Positions 35,391 through 46,953 of a stretch of DNA of 64,000 nt are shown here, one piece after another; position 1 is the first letter of the stretch, and each line of letters begins with the position of its first letter. Source of the DNA: Gibbula magus (lineage: Eukaryota > Mollusca > Gastropoda > Trochida > Trochidae); NCBI GenBank assembly GCA_936450465.1, contig OW388291.1, forward strand, positions 75,787,936 to 75,851,935. Direction: 5' to 3'. The position numbers were made by a program, and so were the translations under genes. The notes beneath the pieces are model-generated. The model worked only from the letters and a program-made list of their open reading frames with translations. It had not been told where the DNA came from and did not search any database.

Positions 35391-36810
35391 CCCTTAACTT
35401 GCGAATACCGGAATTATCCGGGAGGGCTATAAGAAATTCATACGGATCCCGGATCCCATACTTAGAATAATTCCTGTGCCGTCTCTCAGTTTGCGAGCCG
35501 TGGCAACGGGTCCTGAGTCGATTGTGTCCGTGAGTCGCTCCATGAGAATGGCTGTATTTACGCTCCCCGGTTAGCCGTGACAATGAAGCTTTGATCAGGG
35601 TCTGGTCGGAATGTCCAGCAAAATTCACACCAATTTGCGTGTGCATTGTTGACCCGTAACGCATCCATAATTAGCTTAACAAATGCCAATTTTGTCGGGC
35701 TTCGCCTCGAAGCCTAATTTTACTTGGGGGTAATTACCACCCATGTGTTTGCATTGCCTTGGGTTTGCCTCGCCCGTACCTGCTATCTGCCTCGCATTTA
35801 GCGAGACGGGAGAAAAAAATCGCTAACTCGCCTTACTCCCGCACTTCATATCATGTGAGCGAATTGTTTGTTTTCAAAAACAAATACGGCAAAATAAAGG
35901 GGAAAGAATGGACAAGATTCCCATATAAAATTAGCAAATGTCAAAAAAAGTGGAAAAGGTCATGTTTACACTTCAACAATCCCTTTAACAATCGGCGATT
36001 TTCACAACTTCTTACACATTTATCACGGCTAAAATACTGAATGCATTTTCATATTTTTTTTTCACAATAAACCGAAAAGAATAATCTTTTATTGTATATA
36101 AAATGCGCATATTTATTCACAGAAATTAAGATACAATTTTACCTTTCTGAGAGGCATGTGAAACCAAACGGCACACAAACTAATCAACATATTTTCATCA
36201 GTTATGGTTCGAGGTTAGCGTTTATTTGAAAGGTCAAACAACATAACCATATTTGGGTTGACATGTGCTTATTTGTCAACTGGTTCGAGATTATGATTTC
36301 TTGGAAAAGTGCGATAAACAACCGTTCGCAATGCCGCATACATGTTGTAAGTATTTACGATTTGATAGGTGGAAATAAAGACAAACTTTACATAGCTATA
36401 GAATTATAACCAAAGGTCGCATTCTAATAATCTTTATATCATTGTGAAGCTAGACACCTTGTCTTCAATTCCTTATATAAATGGATTTTTTTTCGTTTCG
36501 TATTTATGATGTTTCGAAAGTAATAGAATAAAAACGAAAAATCATAGAAAATTCATTCAAAGTTTCCGGTGTGAATTAGCCATTTGTGTACGGGTGTCGC
36601 TACTTGAATTTGTATTGAACGCCCGTATGTAGTCCTTATTCGCCATGTAGATGCGGTATATTTTGTAAAAACGGTACCGGAATCGCCGCCTGGAAATTCC
36701 GCCAGCAGAGCTAGTTAGTGCCAAAGCCCAAACTACTGCTGCGAGCTGCGAGCCTGTAAATTCCGCCACAGGAGCTTAAATTGGTAAAATATATATACGC
36801 AACGTAAGGG
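35391..36810. mobile_element. Internally deleted non-autonomous piggyBac relative, 1420 bp
   Basis: TTAA flanks both sides (35387-35390 and 36811-36814). The left end CCCTTAACTTGCG, then GGAATTATCCGGG and AATGTCCAGCAAAATTCACA, and the right end ATATATACGCAACGTAAGGG match the 6.15-kb element closely over about 200-250 bp each. One subterminal module (ATATCATTGTGAAGC) is kept. No transposase sequence remains. It could be mobilised in trans only by an active relative. Confidence 0.9.
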
Positions 36811-37129
36811 TTAATGTGTTATTACGTCAATTAGAATGACAAAATTGACCAGCCAAACCGGACAATGCACCATGATTGATGCACATCAATTCGTCAAACA
36901 TAATTTTGAAAACTTATTTACAACAGACAAAAAGGCAAATTTGGGTTGATATTGTTTAATATGTCATACAACTAAATGGGATGTGCAGTTTGGTTTCTGC
37001 ACATGCATATAAATGATGTTGTTCGATTTTCATTGGAAACTAGTAATTATGAGATATTTTGTGATTGGCGATGAATAATAATAACTAGGATTGACGCTTC
37101 AATACTTAGCTGTTAAAGACTTCTGCTTA

Positions 37130-38110
37130 ACCCTCAGCCCCATGTTTGATCGAGGAATGTCACAAACATTGTTCTGTCAAAACTTCCATTTGTAACATCT
37201 TATGATGTACTGAGAAAACCTCAAAAAATCATAAATGTCATTTTAACTGAAAATGGCGCCAAAACCAAGGGACCTACGAATTCGTCATGATTGACTTTTT
37301 TTTGCTTACATTGTAATTGCCCATCTTTTAAAAAACGTTTCAAGTCTCTATGTCAATTTTGAAAATTTTCTCCATGTTAAAATTTGAAATGGTGATTTTC
37401 TGTCATTTTTCAGCCTTAATTGTGACCGGAAATGACTGTTCGCGAGCGATTTTTATATCGATTCGTAAGGACACTATATTGTTCTAGTAACCCTGCAAAT
37501 TTCATTCAATTGTGAGATCGGGATGTTGGAGTAATGTCCCCTTGAAGTAGGTCCCGTGTAACAAGTTGCTCAACTTTGAAAGGTCTCTGTGCGAAAAGTA
37601 TTAGGAGTTCACTCCTGAAAAACAACACCATGTATTCACCAATGCTTCAGCTACATACACACATAAATGTCAGATTCTTGGTGCAAGTATCTTCAGATAA
37701 GAAGATTGTCAAAGGTACATGGGGTCTGACACTTTTAAAAAGTGACAAAAATCAAAATGGCGGCTAAACCATGTGACCTACGAATTCGCCATGATTTACT
37801 TTTCTGCTCGCATTGTCATTGCGCATCTTTTACAAAAAGTTACAAGTTTCTAGGTGCATTTTGATAAAGTTTTCCAATGTTAAAATTGAAATTTTGAATC
37901 GAACTGGACCTTTAATGAGGAAAGCAATCACAAATCTGTTCGACACAAATCCAGATCCCATTGAATTCTACCATCCCTGAAAATTTCATCAAAATCGGTT
38001 CAGCTGTTACTTATGGAATCTCCCAACAAAAAAGTGTGGAAATAATAATAATAAGGATTTGCATAATAACAATACGTCTTCCAGACTATGTCTTGAAGAC
38101 CTAATAATAA
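37130..38110 (+). repeat. Interspersed repeat with an internal duplication
   Basis: Two blocks about 510 bp apart share AAAATGGCGCCAAAACC/AAAATGGCGGCTAAACC, GACCTACGAATTCG, CATGATT and CATCTTTTA. The right end has TTTCATCAAAATCGGTTCAG and (AAT)n tails, a pattern common at 3' ends of dispersed repeats. Family not identified. Confidence 0.5.
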
Positions 38111-39979
38111 TAAAAAAAATTATTACTCCGAAAGGAATTCATTTTGTATCATGACAGAGTTTGTGTACAATAAAGCCAAGACAATGCAAGTTACAAGCAT
38201 GTACATAGAACAACCAATCACAATCAATTTAAATATCATTTAACAGACGAATACTGAAAGGAATAATTTTGACCTCTATTGAATATTAAAGTTGAGTGAA
38301 ATTATTTGAACTGAAAACAGCACATATGGTATTTTGGCATGTATTAAAGACAAATTAAATATTTTGAAACAAAATAGATACATCTTTAAAGCTGGGCACT
38401 AGATTTCTAAAAACAAGACCCAAACCACCTGACTAGACTAGGAATCGAGTACTGGAGTATTCATCACAGCCCATGAATTCAAGAACAGATCATTTGTAAT
38501 CTTCTGTACACAGATACACACATCAATCCTTGTTAAAATTGATTCTATATATGAAACGTAAAGGTCACAGTTTGGTAAAGATTGATATGATGTAAAGAAA
38601 GTATCATCTTTCATATCTTCGCAAGACAGATGTATTCCTGCTGCAGGCCAAGTACGGTGTCATCAATCCATCTTCCTTTCCACCCACAAGATTCTCAATC
38701 GTTATTATTCATGAAGGATGGAATTAAAATATGGAATTTAAATTCCTAAAAATATATTTTTCTCCATAACATTACAAGGTACATTTCATCTTACATGGTA
38801 ACCTTATTTGTTTGAGTCACTCTAAATGTATTCTTCAACCCCATATTCAGATTTTCTCAGAGCTCTCACAGAAAATGCCAATACTGCGTTGTGGTTCTGT
38901 ATATAAGGGTCAGGATATTGACAAAAAGAGTCTCTTGAACAAATATAAATAGTTGGGGAGAAACATTCCACTTGAGCTTCGATTTGGTTCGTATTGCAGT
39001 CCTAGACCAGACAAGACAGGGGTTAGCAACTTTGTCTGCTGCAGAGAACTGTTCTACATGCAGTAATTTCAGCACAGTAACACCAGTTCCAGTCAATGCT
39101 TGCAGGTTTCACCACAATGCATAACCACAATGGTGTTACAGGCTATTCTCCCTGTATTAATACTAGCAGCCATGATATGAAAGCAATACTACTGAAAGCT
39201 ATGTTAAACCCCATTGGGCCAAATCACCTCAAATATTTTCATATAATGTTGTGATCCATACAAGATTTTGTTTGAGAGACATTTGGAAGTAGGTTAGACG
39301 AATCAGCAACAAGGTCTGTAGATTTCCTCATTGCAAAGTCTGATGTCTCGATGTAGATAATAAAACACTAAGCAAGCAAATGATGCTGAGAACATCTGAC
39401 AGAATACGCCCACCATACAAGACTTATGTCAAACCTATTTCTTAAACTATACAGACATGTTAATCTTGTTTCACTTGTGTCTCTAAGAATATATCGCTAT
39501 TCCCCTCAGTTCAGATTTTTATAAGGACAGAATGTGCCAACCAAGCAAATCTTGCAACCAGGTTTTTTTTTCACCAATCTGAGTCGTTACCAGGCTACAG
39601 ACAGCAAGGGCGTCTTGCACAAACTGCACAATGGGTTGATTGGGGATCAATCGCTCCACGGAATCAGGACCCGAACCCCCGCTTATGGGCATTGATTTTC
39701 TTCCAGGCCACTTGCTACAATATACATGACTCAACACTTGCCACTCAGTGCCCGTCTCTAACACCTGCATCTTACAGTGCTGTTGCTGCAGCATTGCCTC
39801 GTCACCAGGTGGGAGGCACATTGAGAATATGAGACAGCTGAGAACTCTAGAAAGTATCTGAGAACACGTCAACAATCAGTTTTTTTCAGTACTTCAGACT
39901 TTGGGAAACATAAACAAAGAAGAGTTTATATGTCATTAGGAACCTTCTCCTGACTACAAGACTTAGTTTATTGACATGA
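38111..39979. other. No supportable gene
   Basis: Mostly unassigned. A minus-strand open reading at 39519-39875 spans GGGGGTTCGGGTCCTG, which resembles a tRNA-type B box, so this may be an eroded SINE rather than a gene. Confidence 0.3.
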
Positions 39980-40676
39980 CTAACAAACCATCTGAGAACT
40001 TAACAAACCATCTGAGAACTTGACACACCATCTGAGAACTTGACACACCATCTGAGAACTTGACAAACAATCTGAGAACTTGACACACCATCCTTGACAA
40101 CCATCTGAGAACTTGACAAACCATCTGAGAACCTGAAACACCATTTGAGAACTTGACAACCATTTGAGAACTTGACAAACCATCTGAGAACTTGACAAAC
40201 CATCTGAGAACTTGACAAACCATCTGTGAACTTGACACACCATCTGTAAACTTGACAAACCATTTGAGAACTTGACAGACCATTTGAGAACTTGACAAAC
40301 CATCTGAGAACTTGACAAACCATCTGAGAACTTGACAAATCATCTGAGAACTTGAACTTGAAAAACCATTTGAGAACTTGACACACAATCTGAAAACTTG
40401 ACTAACCATCTGAAAACTTGACACACCATCTGAGAACCTGACACACCATCTGAGAACTTGACAGAACATCTGAGAACTTGACAAACCATTTGAGAATTTG
40501 ACAAACCATTTGAGAACTTTTCAAATCATTTGAGAACTTAACAAATCATTTGAGAACTTGACAAACCATTTGAGAACTTGACAAATCATGTGAGAACTTG
40601 ACAAATCATTTGAGAACTTTAAAACCCATCTGAGAACTTTAAAACCCATCTGAGACTTTGACAAACCATTTTATTC
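39980..40676. repeat. 20-bp minisatellite, about 34 copies
   Basis: Unit CCATCTGAGAACTTGACAAA with small variants (CATTTGAG, ACACACC, TTTAAAACC). As 20 is not a multiple of 3, the three minus-strand frames encode the same 20-residue cycle, so all are open at once (QVLRWFVKFSDGLSSSQM type). Confidence 0.95.
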
Positions 40677-42203
40677 TTAGAACTTGACAAGCCAAAGTTA
40701 AATTGCTGTAAGATTGTCATGATGAAATGGTAAGAAGCCATCTGTGAGCATGCTAAGGTAGTAAAGGTAAACTGTTTCATAACCTCAATAACTTCATTGG
40801 TTGTGATGCAATTGTACACACTTTCTAAGAACTTGGCAAATATTAGAGAACTCAGTTTAGAACCATGAGCAAATCAACCAATCAAAACATTGAGAGAGAC
40901 AAACCCAGCTGAGAAATTGATCCAGAGTTGATTTAAAAACTTCAAAGTGTGTCAAGCAGAATCCAACCATCTAACAGCTTAGTTCTCAATTGATGCATTT
41001 GGTATACACTGGCATAAATAATTGGCAGAATACCATACAACATGATACCGTATGTATAAATAATCCAAATCAGATGGATGACGGCCATGCCAGAAACCCA
41101 TCTGGCCTTATAAATTCAATACAAATAAAAACTATTCCTGTGAAAATCAATTAATAAGGATTCAGTTTTAGATTAGAGACAAAGCTGTTTTTGACAACCT
41201 ATGAGGCACCTATCCTCACCTGAAAGTTCAACAGATGGCATAAGCGTCCTCAAGCTCAACAACTTCCTGTCTAGTCCCAGGGCTCAGGGGTCACAGTGAC
41301 CTTTATGCAGGTCATCTAAGGGCAATGAGCAAATGCAATTTTGAGAAAATGTCAATGAAATCAACAACCATAAAGTCTCAAGCAGGAAGAGAATCAGATA
41401 ATTGGAAAGCTAACTGAACACAATGAATTTGTGTAAACTCAAGGGTCATCTTGACAAATCTGTTTGAACTGGTTCAAAAAGCATGCCAATCAACAGCTTT
41501 AATTAAAGGTCAACAAGACAAGACAAGTTGAATTGATTTACACAACTTCTACTTTAGGATATTTCACAAATTAATCACAAAATCAAAGCAAACAAATATT
41601 CTTAGAGAGCATGACAAGTAAATATACCAAATTAACATTTAAAAAAATAAAAGGCTGCTTGTAAAGTAAGGAAACCAATTTTCATTTTAAATTGCACAAC
41701 ATGGAAAATGTCACATGTCAAATTAATTCTATAAAAGGTTTCCAACACAAGAAAAAATGACAATTGATTAAACACGAACTCTTCAGTTCCAAATGATAGG
41801 GATGTTAAATTGACTTGAAATCGATGACTTAGATTTAAAAACAGGACTATAGAAGCAATAAACCTTGAAGCGTTTACCAAGAAAGGTTAATGGAATCTCG
41901 CCGATGCTTTTATGGCTTCTGCATCCCTAATGATTCAGAAAGTGCCTAGCCATGGAATACAGGGCAGGACAGTTCAAACACCGAACATGGGCAGAATTTT
42001 AAATGAAGACTTTCATATGAATTAAAACTGATGTAACCATCCACAACATTGTGAGAGTGCTGTTTCAGTTTTATCATAATTTGATTTGCTCTGATGTTTC
42101 ATTTAAAAATAAAGCTATTGTTTGTTGAAGATAAAAATAAATAGTTCTTCAGGTACAAAATAATTCCTTGCCATGACCTTGAAAATAAACCAATGGTCAG
42201 CAA
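40677..42203. other. No confident feature; one candidate minus exon at 41270-41220
   Basis: The minus segment 41270-41220 ends at a very good donor (TTTCAG|GTGAGG). In phase 1 it reads RKLLSLRTLMPSVELS, but its acceptor is weak. It is phase-compatible with the candidate exon at 11195. The rest is AT-rich and unassigned. Confidence 0.25.
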
Positions 42204-42215
42204 AATTATCAAGTG

Positions 42216-42280
42216 TGAGTGAGTGAGTGAGTGAGTTATTGTTTAACGCCGCTTCGGCAGTATCGCAGCCATTAGCGGCG
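42216..42280 (-). mobile_element. Ultra-short hairpin retroposon, copy 2 (65 bp) with 12-13 bp target duplication
   Basis: Nearly identical to the copy at 35066, with one more TGAG unit and one internal T-to-C change. It is flanked by exact AATTATCAAGTG copies (42204-42215 and 42281-42292; one further T also matches). Confidence 0.8.
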
Positions 42281-43111
42281 AATTATCAAGTGTCAATTCA
42301 TAACAAAAGACTTGACACTAAATATCACAAATGCTCTAGGTGATCCCTCCAATTCAACTGGTATAAGCACTTTCCAAAAATCACCATACAAAATGGTAAA
42401 ATAATTTTTTTAAAAGATATGAAGATGTTAGTCACTCATAAGTACTACATAAGTTTTCAAGGTAAAAGAAGTATTGCTACTTAACAAATAAAGTTTGCTG
42501 TACCCCAATGTGTTTTGAAATAAAGTATAGTTTTGTCCTGAACTATTATAGGTATGAGGAATGTGAATAACCTGATTAAAGTATAAGTATTAAAGGTTGA
42601 CTATCACTGATTTATTGATTACAGAGTTATGGTCAAGGTTTAAGTTTTTGGATAAGGCTTCATGCGCCAAGGACAAGTCAAGGTCACCAAATCCAATGCA
42701 AGATAAACGTTAGGAAGTTCCAAAGTTCACTGAATTTGGGCTCAAAACACAGACCATGAAATTTAAATACTTCAACTAGGCAATGGAAATATTTAATTAA
42801 TAACATTATAATATACTTTTTGACTAGTCAAGACCATCATGGTAGCCTCAATCAGATACAAGGGACAATAAATAGCGGCAGGAAGGAAATAATCACTAGA
42901 TATCCCCATGAAGTGAAATTAATTTCACAAGTATTCAAATTTGTTATGTTACTTCACTCAGAGTTCACAAATCACAGATATCAAAGATTACAAAATTCAA
43001 ATGCATTATCATCTCAAAAGATGATAGATGATACCAAAAAACCCAAGATGAAAACAAATTAACTGCTAATAAAACCATGATGACTATTGCATTTTTGTTA
43101 CTTTCTTGTCT

Positions 43112-43190
43112 TCAAGGCCAGTCATTAGTGAAGGTGAAATACACATGACCACCATACTCATGTACCCATTTGTTACATGCTTCAATGTTT
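43112..43190 (-). CDS. Candidate C-terminal coding exon (minus strand)
   Basis: The acceptor TTTTTGTCTTCTAG is followed, after one base, by an open segment reading NIEACNKWVHEYGGHVYF, then TFTNDWP and TGA at 43112-43114. The aromatic- and acidic-rich composition looks like real protein. Entry phase is 2. A possible start is ATG 43959 (AAAATGGCCGCTCAGAG|GTAGTT), which exits in phase 2 and would give a 30-residue product, MAAQR-NIEACNKW...; unseen exons could lie between. No family is recognised. Confidence 0.35.
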
Positions 43191-44658
43191 CTAGAAGACA
43201 AAAATAGATCCATAAAAAACCCTGATTAAATCACAATGTTATTTACATTTTATGACAGTCCAATTAAGTTATATATCATTGAAATATTTGTCCAAGCAAT
43301 ATTTCCGGAATAAACATTTTGAAAAACTTTCACTTGTTTTTCGAATGACAAGAGACAAATTGTGATGTAACAAACACTTCACGATAGCTCTGTGTCAATC
43401 AATACAACTACAGGCAAAGTGATTACATTATTTCCTCCACAGATCGCAACTCTCATATCAGGCATGATCGTAAATTCGTAATTGATCAAATTTTCAGTAA
43501 TATTCTAAGATTTTTTATATGTTTCTGCAGTCATGATAGTACTTAGAACACAGAAGTGTAACTAACTGTGCAGCGAACATGTTACCAGCGGCTGTGATTC
43601 TCCACTTATGTACTGCTAAGAAGATAATCAAGGTTACAGATTACGACACCTCTGATGTACACTTTAAAGGCTGTAGCACGATTATTTGCATGTTATGTTT
43701 TCTCAAATTTTCCATTTATTATTAAAGTTCATGCAATATATTGGTACACGTTAATGGGTAAAAGTCATTACATGACCCGATAAGCCGTATCCATAGAAAA
43801 CGGTTATCCGTATTCGAAGAAAATGGTGTGACACATAAAGCAACAGTAGTGTGGAATTTTCAGTGTGAGAGGTAGATTTGTAGGTCTCATGCGAATTTGA
43901 GAGTTCAGACAGCAAGATGGTTGACCATTCCATCACTTAAACTACCTCTGAGCGGCCATTTTAATGTGAACACCTTAAAACGGCTGCTCGATGGAAAGTG
44001 GACTTGTATGGCTTAACAGAACCATGTACATTCGTTTTAGAACTTTTTTTTTTATTGATTCAGGAGTATTATTAAGCCACTGGTAGCACTTAATTATATT
44101 CTTGTGAGAGCACTTTATTCATGTTAGAAAATTGTGGTACAACACCTGGGTAACATTTTCTCCAATATAACTTCATGTTAACATAGTACAAATAAAATTG
44201 TAAGTGATACCAATTAATTGAAAAAAAAAGAAATTGAAATTTCAAATCTTGTATAATCAATTGGATAAAGTTATTTTTCAAATAATAAATACAAATTCTC
44301 ATAAAATCACATGTTTTTTTCTCATATTATCTATCTACATACAACATTATTGAAGAAAGTGTTTTATAAACCCTCATATCTAGTAGTTTAGGAGCATTGA
44401 AAGGGTCTTCCTAAAAACTGTCCTGACCAAACAAAAAAATTCATAATTTCAGATAAACAGATGAAATTAGATGATTAGGACTTTTACACCGCTTTCAAGA
44501 GTATATCTTGGCAGCTGATATTATTGAAGGGAGAAATTCCACAACATAATGTTCATGTACTGCAGTGAAACAAAAATTAACACAAGAGGTACTACACTAC
44601 ATTTCAATAGAGCATTGCACCAAATCTTAACTGCATGTAAAACAAATCGATACAGCAA

Positions 44659-44730
44659 GATAATGCGGGATTCGAACCCAGACCTCTTGATCTGAAGTCG
44701 AATGCGCTAACCATGGAGCTATCCCACTCC
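44659..44730 (-). tRNA. tRNA-like sequence, anticodon TCA; probable tRNA pseudogene or SINE head
   Basis: The minus strand shows TAGCTCCATGGTTAGCGCA (A box), an anticodon loop CTTCAGA with TCA in the anticodon position, and GGGTTCGAATCCCGC (B box and T arm). The anticodon stem has one mismatch, the D stem one, and the acceptor stem pairs poorly. TCA would read UGA codons, but the weak stems and lack of a long variable arm argue against a functional selenocysteine tRNA. Confidence 0.45.
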
Positions 44731-45949
44731 AAATTAACAGGTAAATCCTGTGAATCTTTTATCAAACAAGAAAGTTTTCAATGTAGATATTAGACATTAA
44801 TGATCCACTAATGGATCATTGTTCTTTGAGATTCAACTGCTGTGCTAAATGCATTTATATTCTCCATTGATTCCCCTCAAGTGATTAACGTGTGATTCAT
44901 TTGTTGACAGTAGATTTCAACCTTGGGGAGATACTTGATGTATTAGAAAATCAATATGTAGATAATCATCAACACGTTGAGCAAGAGATATACCACAGAT
45001 CACTTAGTTTGAGATTTACTCATAAAATTATTAATCTACATGTTTGAGATAACATTTACAAACATTCGTGCAAAATGTATAATCATTTAAAAACATGATT
45101 TAAGATAACTTTAAGAAAAATATAACATTGATCTCCATCTCGCATAAAAGAAATAAAATACAACCTTAATGGACATTCCAATCCATCATCCACAGCTTAC
45201 AATTTACAATATAGACATGAATTAAACAGAAAATAAATTGCTCTATTTTAGGTTTGTAAGTGCACTGTCAGCAAATTTGGATTCAAAACAATAAGGCTCT
45301 TTATTCTGCATGTCAGAAAGAACACGCTCATCAAGAGTTTAAAATTGCAGGGTATAAATGCAGACTAATGTTTCTTAGTGAAACGTTGCCAGGATACGAC
45401 AAACTTTGGTTCAGGAAGTGTGGTCAGCTCACAAGGTATTATCTCACATGGATGAACAACTGTCATTTCACTGAGCATGTTGCAGTGCAGAATCACTCAG
45501 CCCTACATCACTTGTAAATTAAACATGAAATCTTTACGCTATTGATCTGTCAGTGAAATACAGTACACAGGGTCTGAGGAACAGAAGTAATAGTGAAAAT
45601 GTGATTTAGTGATTACATTATGTAATAATTTAATCATTGGGAGAACAGGGCTCAGTGTAGTAACTTCATCTCACTTGAAATTGTGCAACCTGGACAGCAA
45701 ATTTACATAAGTTGCAATTTTTCCTTGCACAAAGCATTTTTTTCAAAGAACAACCAGAATAATAAAAAAACAGTATCATGAGTATGGTCTTATCTGTTCA
45801 TTATTTCTACAAATTCACATAAAGTGTAATAAAAGAGGGAAGTTATGACTTTGATAATCTATGTCATTATGTTTGTAAATTAAATGCAACTGAAATTGGT
45901 TTGATACAACAAGACTTTTTATCTCTGGTGGTACGCAGTGCATGTAGAC
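44731..45949. other. No gene; possible 3' end of a minus-strand transcript
   Basis: TTTATT at 45300-45305 (AATAAA on the minus strand) is a possible poly(A) signal for the transcript ending with the exon at 46032-45950. Confidence 0.3.
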
Positions 45950-46032
45950 CTACTGTCGATATTCTCTGAATCTAGCCTTGTGGAATGTTGCTGGATTAAC
46001 TAGTGACAAAGGAACAAAATCAATTTCACCGT
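45950..46032 (-). CDS. Candidate C-terminal coding exon (minus strand)
   Basis: The acceptor CCTTTTTTTGCAG is excellent. Entered in phase 1 the segment reads GEIDFVPLSLVNPATFHKAR, then FREYRQ and TAG (45950-45952). Two upstream donors leave in phase 1 and fit: 46926, at the end of the 548-residue exon, and 46201. The latter ends a short open segment from ATG 46276 (MSDRSSYDKDAFNPSFMHFS then FHLTQ), which would make a self-contained 52-residue protein. No family is recognised. Confidence 0.4.
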
Positions 46033-46953
46033 CTGCAAAAAAAGGTGAGAGGATGGGGTGTCCTTTTTAGAAATAACTGATGTTATTTAAAGAAACTGTA
46101 TTATAATATCACTAGAAATAAAGTGAAAGTAAATATTTGAAAACACTAACCATTTTAACACCTCTAGAACTATAAGGCAGTTAAAGGCATTGATATTTAC
46201 CTTGAGTCAAGTGAAAACTGAAATGCATGAAACTTGGATTGAAGGCATCCTTATCATAACTACTTCTATCACTCATTTGACAGATTCATAAAATCTTCTA
46301 TATCACATGACACTGAATGCACTTCTAGCCAAACGAATCCCTCTCTCTGAGAGTTGTTATTAACATAACAATACTCAACATGATACATGTCATGGAGCAA
46401 AACTAAAATTATTCAAGTCAAAAGCGAAACAATAAGGATACAGTTTTTGTTTACGTTGGTAAGAAATGACGTCAATTATGCTTCTTATCAATGTATTAGA
46501 GCAAATGTAAATCAGGGGAAAGTTATGCTTCCCTTTTAAGACTAGTTGTAAGTTTAAAAACTGGCATTACATCAGTGCTCGTGGCTTACAGTTATCAGTA
46601 AACATTTTTTTCAAGGAGTGGACACGCTCCTAGCATATTAATCTAAGGAGCAAAAGAAAAATTCAAGGGGCACGTGTAAAATGAGATTTGTAAAAAATTA
46701 ACTATATAAATTAATGAATATATTAGCAGAATGTTGTAAGCTAGCTAATATTCAAAATAATTTTGAAATAACTTTGGTAGATAATGGTTTAATTTGGTGA
46801 AGAAACAGAATTTATTATGTAGACCCCAAAAGAAAAAAAGATTGATCTCAAAGGGAAATCATCAAAGCAAAAAGAAACGTTGGAGTTTCTGTCAATGATT
46901 AAGAATACAAAGATTTGCGACTTACCGCCATGCCTACTGCTAGTGGTTAAGAT

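Noticed and set aside
39963..40484. Three overlapping minus-strand ORFs of 112-173 codons
   Set aside because: They are the three frames of a 20-bp minisatellite, with no start context, splice sites or independent sign of coding.
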